Shown here: piece by piece, positions 34,941-46,900 of the stretch
Layout: each line of letters begins with the position of its first letter
Numbering within the stretch: position 1 is the first letter of the stretch
Source: Arthrobotrys musiformis
Lineage: Eukaryota; Ascomycota; Orbiliomycetes; Orbiliales; Orbiliaceae
NCBI GenBank assembly: GCA_036971715.1
Contig: JAVHJL010000006.1
Span: 3,224,001-3,288,000 of the forward strand
Direction of reading: 5' to 3'
DNA: 64,000 bases
The notes under the pieces: generated by a model
The model's input: the letters and a program-made list of their open reading frames with translations, nothing else
Database searches by the model: none
What the model was told of the DNA's origin: nothing
Program-made: the position numbers and the translations under genes

Positions 34941-37900
34941 ATGTCGCGAAGACCCCCTCCTCAGGACCACTCGGCCTCGTCCAACGATGTACCCACTGTC
35001 ACTTCACCCGTGAATTCATCATATCCGACAGGTATCCTGAGGCCTCCGCCGGCAAACCGTGCCATCAGTGAACCATATGGCGGCTACGATGTTCCTGCTT
35101 CGTCTACTACTCCAGGTGCCAGGCCCTTGAGGTCAATCTTGACCAATCCGATCCCTCCACCTTCGGCTCCCCGTGTCAGGTTCTTGATTCCTCAGTCATC
35201 CACCGAAATCCGGGATCGTTTGGCTGGACGGGAGGGATTGGTGGATTCGCCTGGTTCTACCGCATCTACCACTTCAAGAGACGGTGCATACTCGGATTCC
35301 GACCAAGAAGCGGAGGAACAACAGTCGAAACAGCCACGCCGACAGAGCTCCCAGGAACCTCGTGATTTGAGTGATATCATTGGAAGGAGTGTGCGTGGAT
35401 TTGTACGGAGAAACTTTGATCGGAATACCAGGAACCAGGAACAGGAACGAGATCGAGATCCGAACCGAGGCTCTATTTCGAGAGGAGTGGAGGAACAACC
35501 TTATAGGACCAGGAACAACGGGTCTCCAGCACAATCCGATACTTCATCTGTCATCACATCACCCGAATTACGACGCGCTTCCCTGGCCAATACGACTGGA
35601 AGGAACTCTCCGTTGCAAAGGTTTGGGGCGAGATCGATCAACGAGCCACGAACTGTTTCCTCGAGAGCTAGCATTGTTGATCCTGCCGCTCCTGAGCCGA
35701 AACCCTCGAAGCCTGAGGATCTGTCGAAAGCGCCACCACCACAAACGCAATCGCGACCTCTGGCTGAGTCTGGTAGACCTCGCCCAGGGTCGCCGATTAG
35801 ACGTAAAAGTTCTGGTCACGAGATTTACCACGGACCTGGCCAAGCGGATCTTTACTATTATGGCACGCCAGCTGCTGAGCAGGAACCTGGAGTCTACTAT
35901 GGACCGCCGCCGTCAAAGATGCCAACCCCTCCACCGCCTCCGGCCATGATTCCGCCGAAATACAAGCCTGGTGGTGGATCGGCAGCCGAATTTTACAACC
36001 CCGATAATGTGGACCCTGATGCTGCTATTCCGATTCAGGAGGGTTCGCAGTATGAATTGACTATCACTACTGGTGGCGCCAACCAACCTGTACCTGGACC
36101 TCAAGCACCGCAACCACAGCCCGGGTCTTTCTTTGGTGGACCGATCACTGCGGAACCCACTTCTTCGCTCCCTGGTGGATTTCCCGAGACGCCGATCAAT
36201 ACGTCTGCACCGACATCGTTCTCAACCGCTCATACCAATCCTAGTTATCCACCACAGACCCAGGTGCAACTTAGCTATGCCCCACCCACCAATGCAGGTA
36301 CTCCGTTGGCTACCGTCAATCCGACTGGCGGGGCTACCGTGACCACTGGGACGATGTCCGTGATTGATGCAGCGACGCTTGCCGAGATGGCATATGACCA
36401 GTCACTTGCAAACCAGCAGCGCCCTACATCAACTTCCAATCCCTCACAGATTGCCCCGAATCTAGCCAACCTTCCACCACTACCACCATCTACTGCTCCT
36501 ACTTATGCCAGCCCTTATGCACCCCCACCGCAAGCTATCAATACAAATGTCCAGACCGCTATTCCTCCTAGACCTTTGACTACGATGTCCCCCGTTCCGA
36601 TTCAATCACCTGTTTTGGTGGCACCGAGGCCTCAACATTCCTCAAACATGGTCCCTGCTATTGCGGCGGCCGCAGTTGCTGGAGGAGTTATAGGGGCGGC
36701 TGCTCATGCTTCCCATTCACATTCTGCATCCATCTCTTCACAAACTTCATACTCGCAGTCGTCTCAATCTTATATCCCCGCACCACCATCCCACCAGCCA
36801 CCGCCACCACCTCCATTGGCTGCTGTGACATCTCCCACCACAGGCAAGCCCAAGCCTCCACCCAAACCCGCAAAACCATTACTTCTTACCGGAATTTTTG
36901 GTGGCAAGAGACCATCGATTTCGAGCCCCGTTGTTTCTCAAACCGGGTCTTCAGTTGGGGGTAAGATAATTGCATCTGGATTGGTTGGCGCAGCTGCCGC
37001 AACTGTGTTGGCCGGTCAGTCTGGTGTTTCAGCGCCGTCTAAACCAAGCAATCTACCACCACTCATTACGAACCCCGTCATAAAACCGTCTTCATCTTCT
37101 CACCATGGCAAAACTGCTGCTATTGTCGCTGGTACTACCGCTCTCACCGTTGCCGCAGTTGCATCCCACAAGAAAGATAAGGAGAAGGAGAAGGAGAAGG
37201 AAAAGCAAAAGATTTCGAACAAGCCATCCGTAACCAGTTCCTCATCCGGCGACGTAGCTCGAATCCATGGTTTGAAGGGCAAGGCCAACTACAACAAGCG
37301 ATCGAATGATATCAGAGGAGTCAAGTTGCCATCTGCAATTAACGCCTTTGACAGTGCCTCTAGCAGTGATTTCTTGTTTGACAGCGAGTCCGATTCTAGC
37401 TCAAGCTCTAGCTCCCACGGCAGGAGAAAGAAGAACAAAGGAAAACACGAAAAGAAGGGGAAGAGCCGTGCGATTGAGGATCTCTCTTCGAGCCATTCAT
37501 CCATGGACTTTGGGGATGACACTAGAAGGTCAAGGGGTAACGGTAAGAGCTATGGGGCTATTGGCGCCGCCACGACTGCTGCGATCTCTATTCCCGGTGT
37601 TGTTTCCGACCTCAACCACTCAGAAGACGAAGGGTCGTCCCCACGAAACCGACCCGGTTCTCATATGCGCAAGAAGTCAACCGACTCTGATTTGGCATTC
37701 GGACGAAGCGTTGGTTCGAATGTTTCTGGTTATACGTCGGATTCGTCAATGTATTCGTCCAAGCAAAGCCCCGAAGCTGGCAATGGATTTCAATTTTGGG
37801 CTGTTCGAAACCGATCTGGACGGCGCAAGGCACGAAGGGTCAGCAGTCGCGACAGTATCAACAGTGCTAATAGCGCTTTGGGGTTCGGAGACAGCAGCGA

Positions 37901-40900
37901 TGAAAGCAAGCCCGGTAGCAAAGGGTGGCTTCGAAAGCGAGAATCCTTGGACTCTAATCTAGCCTTTGGACTCAGCAGCAACAACACCAGCCGACGAAGT
38001 AGCTATGCCAGCGGATTGCACGATAAGTTCAACAATATTGAAGAAGGAGAAGAAGACGATGATGACTATGACAACAATCGTAGGAGGGACCAGTTCGAGT
38101 CTCCAACTATGGTTAAAGCTGCACTCGAAACTGCTGCTGCTTATAGTGCCGCCGAGGCTGCTCGACGTAAAGGCCATGACAGACGACCAAGCGAGGGAAT
38201 CATTGTTGCACCTGGGCATCGCCTTATTACGGAAGAACAGCGTATGGCAGATTACGAGCGCTTGGATAGAATGAGAACTGAGGAGCTCAGGAAAGATATT
38301 GCTCGACAGAAGGAGGCTGCTAGACTCAGTGAGCTTGAAAACGATCGAAAGGAGAAGGAGAAGTTCGATCGAGAGCGAATGGAGAGACGACGCAAGGAGG
38401 AAGAATTCCGCAGAGAGAAGCAGTGGATGATCGAGGAAGAAGAGAGGAGAGGAAGTATTCAGAGGCAGGTGACCCCGTTTTACTACTACAAGTTTTGATT
38501 GTGTTTTTTTTTCTCATTGTTATATTTTGTCTGGTTGCGCGCGATTGCACTTTCTTGTTTCCTTTGGTTGGATTTTTAGCGGTGTTTATTCGTTTGGAGG
38601 ATATTGGTACATATTCGGTCTTATTTTGCGGGGCACAAAAGAACACAAAAGGAGGATGAAAAGTTCAGACTGCACAGCGAAAAGCATTCCCTGCCGTTTT
38701 TTGATTGGTTGTACAGTTGTACATTATATACGACCTTATTACCTAGATTTTTCGACTTTAATATCAACTCAAGCTAATTATATATTGCGTATACGTAGAC
38801 CGCCACCGACCGGCCCCCGTCGACCTTCTATTCAGCACCTTCAGTCTCAATCAGAGGACTCAGTCAAACAATCATCATCAGCAGTTTCGGTTAAGCAGGC
38901 TTCATCGACAGCTTCGATCAAACAGACAACTTCAACTACGACTAGCTCTACGACAGCTTCGACTGTTGCGAAGGCGGCTACGGCTGCTACTGTTGGTGCT
39001 GCGGCTGCGACTGTTATATTTGCTGGAAAGAAGGGGAAGGATGTGGAAAGCGACTCTACCTCGACAAGTAGCAGCGAAACTGACAGCAGTATCAGCCCCG
39101 CTGTTGATGATACGACAACCCGGAAAGGCAAGAAAGCAGAAGGAAGGGTCACTTTTCACGATGATAAGGAGGCGCAGAAGGATCTTGCAAACAAGTCTTC
39201 CAATGTCGGCAAGGTTGCTGGAGCTATCGCTACTGCTGCCGTTGCATCTGCTGTTACTTCTGCTGTTTTGGACGGACGGGAACGAGGGAAGGAGAATGCT
39301 CCCAGTAGGATCAAGAGCCCTGAAGTACGACCTGATTCGAGAAGGATTAGTACCATCGAACAACAACCTAGTAGGATTATGGGACCTGAAGGACGAGGAG
39401 ATCCGAGGCGATATAGTACTTTTGACCCGCCGACGGTGAAGAGTCCGGAAGGATTCGGAGACCCGAGACGGTATAGCGCTGTTGAGCCTTCTAGAGATCC
39501 TAGACGAACTGCTGGTCCTGGTCCTGAGCCTCAGAGAGGGTTTGTACCTGGCCCTGCTATGGGACGAGGAGGACCTCCACCGCCGGGATGGGGACGTGGG
39601 CAACCACCACCACCTGGTGCTCCTGTTAATATGGGCCGGGGCGGACCTCCACCTGGAGCTATCCCCCAGAACATTGGACGAGGAGGACCTCCACCACCTG
39701 GAGCTATGGGTAGAGGAGGACCACTTCCACCACCTGGTTCCATCCCTACGAACATCGGACGGGGAGGACCTCCACCACCCGGAGCTATTCCTCAGAACAT
39801 TGGACGGGGAGGACCTCCACCACCCGGAGTTATCCCCCAGAACATTGGACGAGGAGGGCCTCCACCACCTGGATCTATGGGTAGAGGAGGGCCACTGCCA
39901 CCACCTGGCTCCATTCCTCCAAACATGGGACGGGGAGGACCTTTACCGCCTGGCGCACCTCCGGTCGTCGGACGGGGTGGGCCTCCACCTCCAAATATGG
40001 GACGAGGCCAACCACCTCCAAACTACCGCCCTGGACCTCCACCGCAACAAATGGGACAACAGCCACCGCCAAGAGATGGAAGACCCGAGCCACCTAGAGA
40101 TGCGAGGCCAGAATCAAGGGACGGAAGACCCGGACCACCACCTCAACAACAACCTGGATACGGATATGGTCGTGGACAACCTCCTCCGCCGCAAGGATAT
40201 GGCCGTGGCCGTGGAGAACCTCCATTGCCCGGTGTATTCGGCTACGGCCGTGGACAGCCACCAGCAGGATGGGGACGTGGGCGTGGTGAACCCCCACAAG
40301 GTCCACAACAGCCTGGTATTATGCCATACGGACGAGGACAACCACCAGCAGGATGGGGCCGAGGGAGAGGTGATATGCCTCCGCCTGGACCGAATCAACA
40401 ACGACCGCTCCCCCCACCGACAAGCTCGAGTCCAGCTTCTACTAGAGACGCAGAAATGGAAAGGAGGAAGAGTCAGGGTACTACGCTTGGTGATGTTGTT
40501 ACTGGTGGACTTATCGGTGCCGGTGCTGCGACTGCTGTTGTTGCTATGATGAATAGCAAGAGTAACGACGAGGAAAAGGAGAGGAGAAGATGGGATGATG
40601 AGGAGCGTGAACGTAGGTATCGGGAGGAAGATGATGGCCGACGACGGAGGGAAGAAGATGATAGGAGACGAAGGGATGATGAGGACCGTCGACGCAAAGA
40701 AGAGGAAAGACGTGGACGGGAAGTAGAGGAAGGTGAGAGGAGAGCTGCTGCCGCCGCCGCCGCCGAAGTAGAACGACAAAGACAAGCCAAGGCCGAAGAA
40801 GAACGTCAAACCAAACTCCGTCTTGAAGAAGAGCGCCAAGCCAGACTTCGTATCGAGGAAGAACGCCAAACCAGACTCCGCATCGAGGAAGAACGTCAAA

Positions 40901-43900
40901 CTAGACTTCGTATCGAGGAGGAACGTCAAACTAGACTTCGTATCGAGGAAGAGCAACGCCAAATCCGAGAACGCGAAGAGGCCGAACGGACAAGACTTGC
41001 TGAAGAAGCTAGACTAGCAGAACAAGCCAGATTAGCGGAATTAGCACGACAACAACGTATCCGTGAAGCCGAGGAAGCTCGACAAGCAGAGTTGGTTCGA
41101 CAGCGACGTCTTCGTGAAGCTGAAGAAGCCAGACTTGCGGAGGAGGCTAGGATTAGGGCTGAAGAAGAAGAACGACAACATCAATTATGGGCCGAAGAAG
41201 AAAGACAACGACAATTGCGAGCTGAAGAAGAAGAAAGGGCTAGACGTGCCGAGGAAGAGAGAGTCCGTGCTGAGGAGGAAGCTCGTAGACGTGCCTTGAT
41301 TGAAGCTGCCCGACAACGTGAGGCTGAGCGATTGGCAAGAATTAAAGCTGAACGTGAGGCGCAAATCCGTGCTGCTGAGGAGGCGGAGGCTAGGAGGAGG
41401 GAAGCGGAAGAGGTAGAGAGGAGAAGACGAGAGGCAGAAGAGGCAGAAGAGGCAGAGAGAAGGAGGCAGGAGGCAGAGGACGCGGAGAGGAAGAGGAGAG
41501 AAGTCGAGGCCGCCGCCGCCGCCGCCGCTCTTGTTGCCGCCGCCGCTCTGGCAAAGGAAAGAGAAGATAAACGCCGACGTGAGGAAGAAGAAGCCGAAGC
41601 TGCTCGTTTGGCTGCCGAAGAACTAAGACGACGACAAGAAGAGGAAGAAGCAGAACAAGCGAGACTAGCCGAGGAACAGCGTCGTGCAGATATCCGTGAG
41701 CGACAGAGGCTTAGGCAAGAACGTAGACGCCGTGAGCAGGAAGAGCAACAGCGACGGTATGAAGAGGAACAAGCTCGTCTGGCTGAAGAGGCTGAACAAC
41801 AAAGACTTTACGAGGAAGAACAAGAACGTTTGGCAGCGGAAGCTGAACAACGTCGACAATATGAAGCTGAACAGGCCAGGCTTGCTGCTGAAGCCGAAGC
41901 TCGCAGGCAGTATGAGATCGAACAACGCCGCATTTATGAGGAAGAACAAGAACGTTTGGCAGCGGAAGCTGAACAACGTCGACAATATGAAGCTGAACAG
42001 GCCAGGCTTGCTGCCGAAGCCGAAGTTCGCAGGCAGTATGAGATCGAACAACGCCGCATTTATGAGGAAGAACAGACCCGACTTGCTGCTGAAGCTGAAG
42101 CTGAAGCTCGTCGTAGATATGAGGAAGAGCAGGCCCGTATTGCTGCTGAAGCCGAAGCTCGCAGGCAGTATGAGATCGAACAACGCCGCATTTATGAGGA
42201 AGAGCAGGCTCGACTTGCTGCTGAAGCTGAAGCTGAAGCTGAAGCTCGTCGTAAATATGAAGAAGAGCAGGCCCGTATTGCTGCGGAGGCCGAGGCACGC
42301 CGACAGTATGAGGAGGAACAAGCCCGCCTTGCTGCTGAAGCCGAAGCACTTCGACAATATCGAGCAGAACAAGCTCGTCTCGCCGCCGAAGCCGAAGCCC
42401 GTCGTCAATACGAAGAAGAACAAGCTCGTCTCGCCGCCGAAGCTGAAGCCCGTCGTCAATACGAAGAAGAACAGGCCCGACTTGCTGCTGAAGCTGAGGC
42501 CCGCCGACAATACGAGGAGGAACAAGCTCGCCGACATTATGAAGAAGAGCAAGCTCGACTCGCTGAAGAGGAGGCCCAAAGACAGTATGAAGCTGAACAG
42601 CATAGGCTTTATGAAGCTGAGCAGCATCGACTTTATCAAATAGAGCAGGCTCGTCTTGCCGCTGAAGCTGAAGCACGTAGACAATACGAGGAGGAGCAAG
42701 CCCGCCTCGCCGCTGAAGCTGAAGCCCGCCGTCATTATGAAGAAGAGCAAGCTCGTATCGCCGCCGCAGAGGTTGAGGCCCACCGACAATACCAAGCCGA
42801 ACAAGCCCGTCTCGCCGCCGAAGCTGAAGCCCGCCGCCAATATGAGGAAGAGCAAGCTCATCTCGCCGCTGAAGCAGAAGCACGACGACAATACGATCTC
42901 GAGCAAGCCCGTTTTGCTGAAGCTGAACAACACCGTCTCTACGAAGAGGAGCAAGCTCGACTGGCTGCTGAAGCAGAGGCGGAAGAGCACCGACGTTACC
43001 AAGAAGAGCAAGATCGCCTCGAGCAAGACCGATATGACAATGCAATGCAAGAAGAGTCCGAACGCCAACGCCAAGCTCACTTAATCTATGAACAGCAAGT
43101 CCGAGACGCAGAAGAAGCAGGACGAAAATCCGTTCAAGAACGTCACATGATCGAAGAGGCCCAATCTAGACAACGAGATATCGACGAACATGAGGCTAGT
43201 GTCACTACCGCTGCTGCCCTTGCTGCCGCTACTACCGCCGCCGCCGCCCTGGCCGAAAAAGAGCGCCGTAAGCGAGAACATCGTGAAGCTGCTCGCCTTT
43301 TTGCTGAGCAAGAAGCCGAACGCATCCGCAAGATAGAGGAAGAGGAACAACGGGCAGAGGAGGAGGCTGAGGCTCAAAGACAATTAGAGTACCAACGCAT
43401 GCAAGAACGTGAAGCTGCTCGCATTTTCGAAATTCAAGAAGCAGAACGCCTCCGCCAGATTCAAGAGGAAGAAGACAGGATCGCAGCTGAAGAGGCAGAA
43501 GCTCGCCACCAACAGGAGCTCATTCGTCAACAATATGAAGCCCAACAGCGTGCCATGGAAGAAGAAGAGGAGCGTCAAAGACTTTATCATATTGAACTTG
43601 CTAATCGCGCAGAAGAGCGTCGTCAATTGGAACTTGCTAAGCGCCGTGTCGAAGAAGAGAATCTCCGTCGCCTTGAAATGGAACAAGAAGAGCAGCGAGA
43701 AAAGGAACGCCGTGAGAGGGATGCTGAAGCTCGGGAAGAACGGGAACGGGTTCGTCGTGCCGCCGCCGAAAGGCGTCGCCAACAACAAGAGTATGAAGCG
43801 CACATGGCCCGTGAGCGTGAGATTGAACGACAAAGGCAGGAAGCTGAAGCCGAGCGGCTCCAACGAGAAGAGCTTGAACGGCAAAGGCAACTTGAAGAAG

Positions 43901-46900
43901 AAGAGGCAGTGGCGCTTGCTGCTGCTGAAGCTGCCCGACTCGCTGAAGTTGAGCGACAACGTCAAGAGGAGGAGGAGCGTTTGGCAGAAATCGAACGACA
44001 ACGGCAAATTGAGATTGAGCTTCAAAGGCAAGCCGAGGTCGAGGCCCAACGTCTTGCAGAGCTTGCGGCTGCCGAAGAGGAGCGTGCTAGGCAGGAAGAA
44101 CTCGAACGACAACGACGACTTGAAATCCAACGGCAACATGAAGCAAAACTCGAAGAAGAACGTCTTGCTGCTGAAGCCGCCGCTGAAGCCGAACGGATCC
44201 GACAAGCTGAGATTCTCCGACAGCAGGAAGAAGAGGAACTTGCTCGAAAAGCTGAAGAAGAACGTCTTCGTCTGCAACGAATTGCTGAAGAGGAAGCCGA
44301 ACATGCTCGTCTTAGGCAGCTTGCTCTACAACGTGCCTTAGAACTTGAGGAGCAGGAACGTCTTCGACAAGAACAAGAGCGACTTCGCCATGAAGAATTT
44401 TTGCGACAGCAGGCACTTGAGGCTCAGAGAGTTGAAGAAGAAGAAAGAAGACGTAAAGAAGAGGAGGAAGCAGAGCGAAAGCGTAGAGAGGAGGAGGAAG
44501 AGTTTTTGCGACTACAAGCTGAACGAGCTCGACAGCATGAGGAGGAAGAGAGACTTACCCGCGAACGCCAAGAAGAGGAGCATAAGTCGAGGAATAGATT
44601 CTTGTTTGGAGCTGTAGCTGGTGGTGCAGCCGCTTTTGCAGCCGATAAAATAAGACGTCGCATCGAACGCGAAGAGCAGGAAACCGCTGCCGCGCGCCAG
44701 AGAGAGATCGAAGAACAACAACGTCGGGAACATGAAGAGCAAGAACGGATCGCTGCTGAGGCTCTTCAAAAGGAAATCGAGGAACGAGAACGGCGCGATC
44801 GCGAGGAGAGGGAACGATTTGCTCGTGAGGAAGCAGAGAGGGAGGAACATGCTCAAGAGGAGCGACGCCGCAATCGCCAAACCCGTAAGAAGAACAGGGC
44901 TCTTGCTCGACAATTGTACCAAGCTCGGGATGAACAGGAAAACACTTTCGCTGGCCTTATCGCCTCCCCAGAGGACGACCGTCGTGCGCTGTTTTCTTCT
45001 TTCATGCAGAATGCGGCACTGGCGAGGCAACGTCTTGAAGCCGAACAGGAGTCTCAGCGAGCAGAAGAGGAAGCAAGACTTAAAGCCAAAGAAGAAGAAT
45101 CCAGGTTCAGAGAAGAAGCTAGACTCAAAATGGAAGCGGAAGCCAGAGAACAACAAGTTGATCGTGAGGCGGAAGGTTTAGCAACAACGGCTGTCACTTC
45201 TGCGAAGCGAGAAGCGGAGTCCTCTTCCATTTCAGACGACGAATCGGATAGCGCCCCAGCTGATGGAGAAGGAATGTTTGCTTTCTTGCGTCGGAAGGGT
45301 GGTCTAGGTGCTGCCACGTCAGTATTAGTCCCTGCCGCTATAATTGGTCAAGACTTAGCGGAGACTTTCAAGCAACGCCCTAGGTCACCGTCGCCCGAGT
45401 TCCAAGCTGCAGACAAACCAATTGCCCCAAGCTCCCCAACAGGTTATCGCATGCCCGGTGGGTTTAGCGATGGCGAAAGCTCTGACCGGGAATTGCCTGT
45501 TGAAGAAGACGAAACAGCTGCAGCACCTTCTGTATCTGCAATAGAATCTGCAGTTGAACCTACTCTGCATGAACCTGTGCACGTGGATGATCAGCTTGAA
45601 AAAATCGACGCTGTGGTACCTTCTGGACTTGAAGTTGGGTCTTCTGGAGCAGAGTCAATTGAACAACCTCACGTCGACGCTGAAGTACCTCTTGAACCCG
45701 CAGTTGTCGAGCCTATCGTGGATACTTCGTTACCTGTTGAAGAATCCGCGCCAAGATTTGTCGCGCAGACCGAACCTGAGTTCTTGCATGACATCTCTTC
45801 GCTCATCGAAGCCGCATTATCCACCCCTATTGCAGACGCTGACTCTGTAATCCCGGTCCCTGAAATTGAAGACCTTGGTATCCTGCCGCAACCCCCACAA
45901 TCCATCACCGAGCCAGTTTTTGGGCCATCAATTACCGTCGTTCAACCTGTTGCCGCATCCCCACACATTGAAACGGGAGCTCGTGAAGTTTTGCCTGAGC
46001 CTGCCGCCGAAGAGCCCCTAGAAAAACCCGTGGTTGCCGTTGAACAGGATATCATCCCTACAAGACCGTCCGCACAGCCAATTGAACGAGAAGCCGAGAC
46101 TAGCCAAACGCCCCACTCTGCCGCACAACTTATTGGATTTGCCGCTGCCGTGGCTCATCCAATCCTTGAAGCCAACAAGGAATCAGAGTCGTCACCAGTG
46201 CCACCAGTTGATATTCAAGTTTCGCGTGCTTCCACACCTTCTTCGGAACACAATATTGGAGAGGAGCGATATGCGCCTGAGAATCTAACATCTGCGCCAC
46301 CATCTGCACCAGCTAGCCCCCTTTTGACATCTTCTGCGCCTCATTCAGTCCCGTCTTCTCCGGAGTTCATCCCTACTGATATTACTGATTCTCCCGAACC
46401 TGAAGGTTGGACCCCACGACGACGTGATAGACGCCGTAGGGACGTTCAAGGGGCAGATTTCACTCCGCCTGCAATACCACCCAGCCTCTCTCGCATTGGT
46501 ACTGCGGATTTCGCAGCTCTACATGGGATTGAAATCGAGCCTGCTGGCGTGTCAGAAACAAGTCATCCTTATTTGACACCTGGTGGACTTCCAATCCCTA
46601 AGCTTATGCTCACTTCCCCAACGGCGTCATATGCTGGTTCTTCGAGGGCACCTAGCGATCACGGAGATACCTTTTGGCACGAGGAAGAGGAGGAAGGGGA
46701 GGATCGACGTCACCACGACGGAGTACCCGATGTACCAGATATCTACAACGAGCACCCTTATGAATCAGAGTGTGGTGCTGAGGCCGTGTCGATTCCAGCT
46801 GGCGACCAGCATATTGAACAGTTTCCCGAGCGTTTCGACCCACAATTACGAGAGTTCTCTGAAAAGTTCGGGTCGCCGCAGGATTCTGAGCGTAGTAGCA

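Noticed and set aside
41665..43080. Minus-strand open frames of 444-471 codons opposite the helical repeats
   Set aside because: They arise because the repeat codons (GAA, GAG, CAA, CGT, GCT) read backwards contain no stops. The sense strand has clear protein logic.
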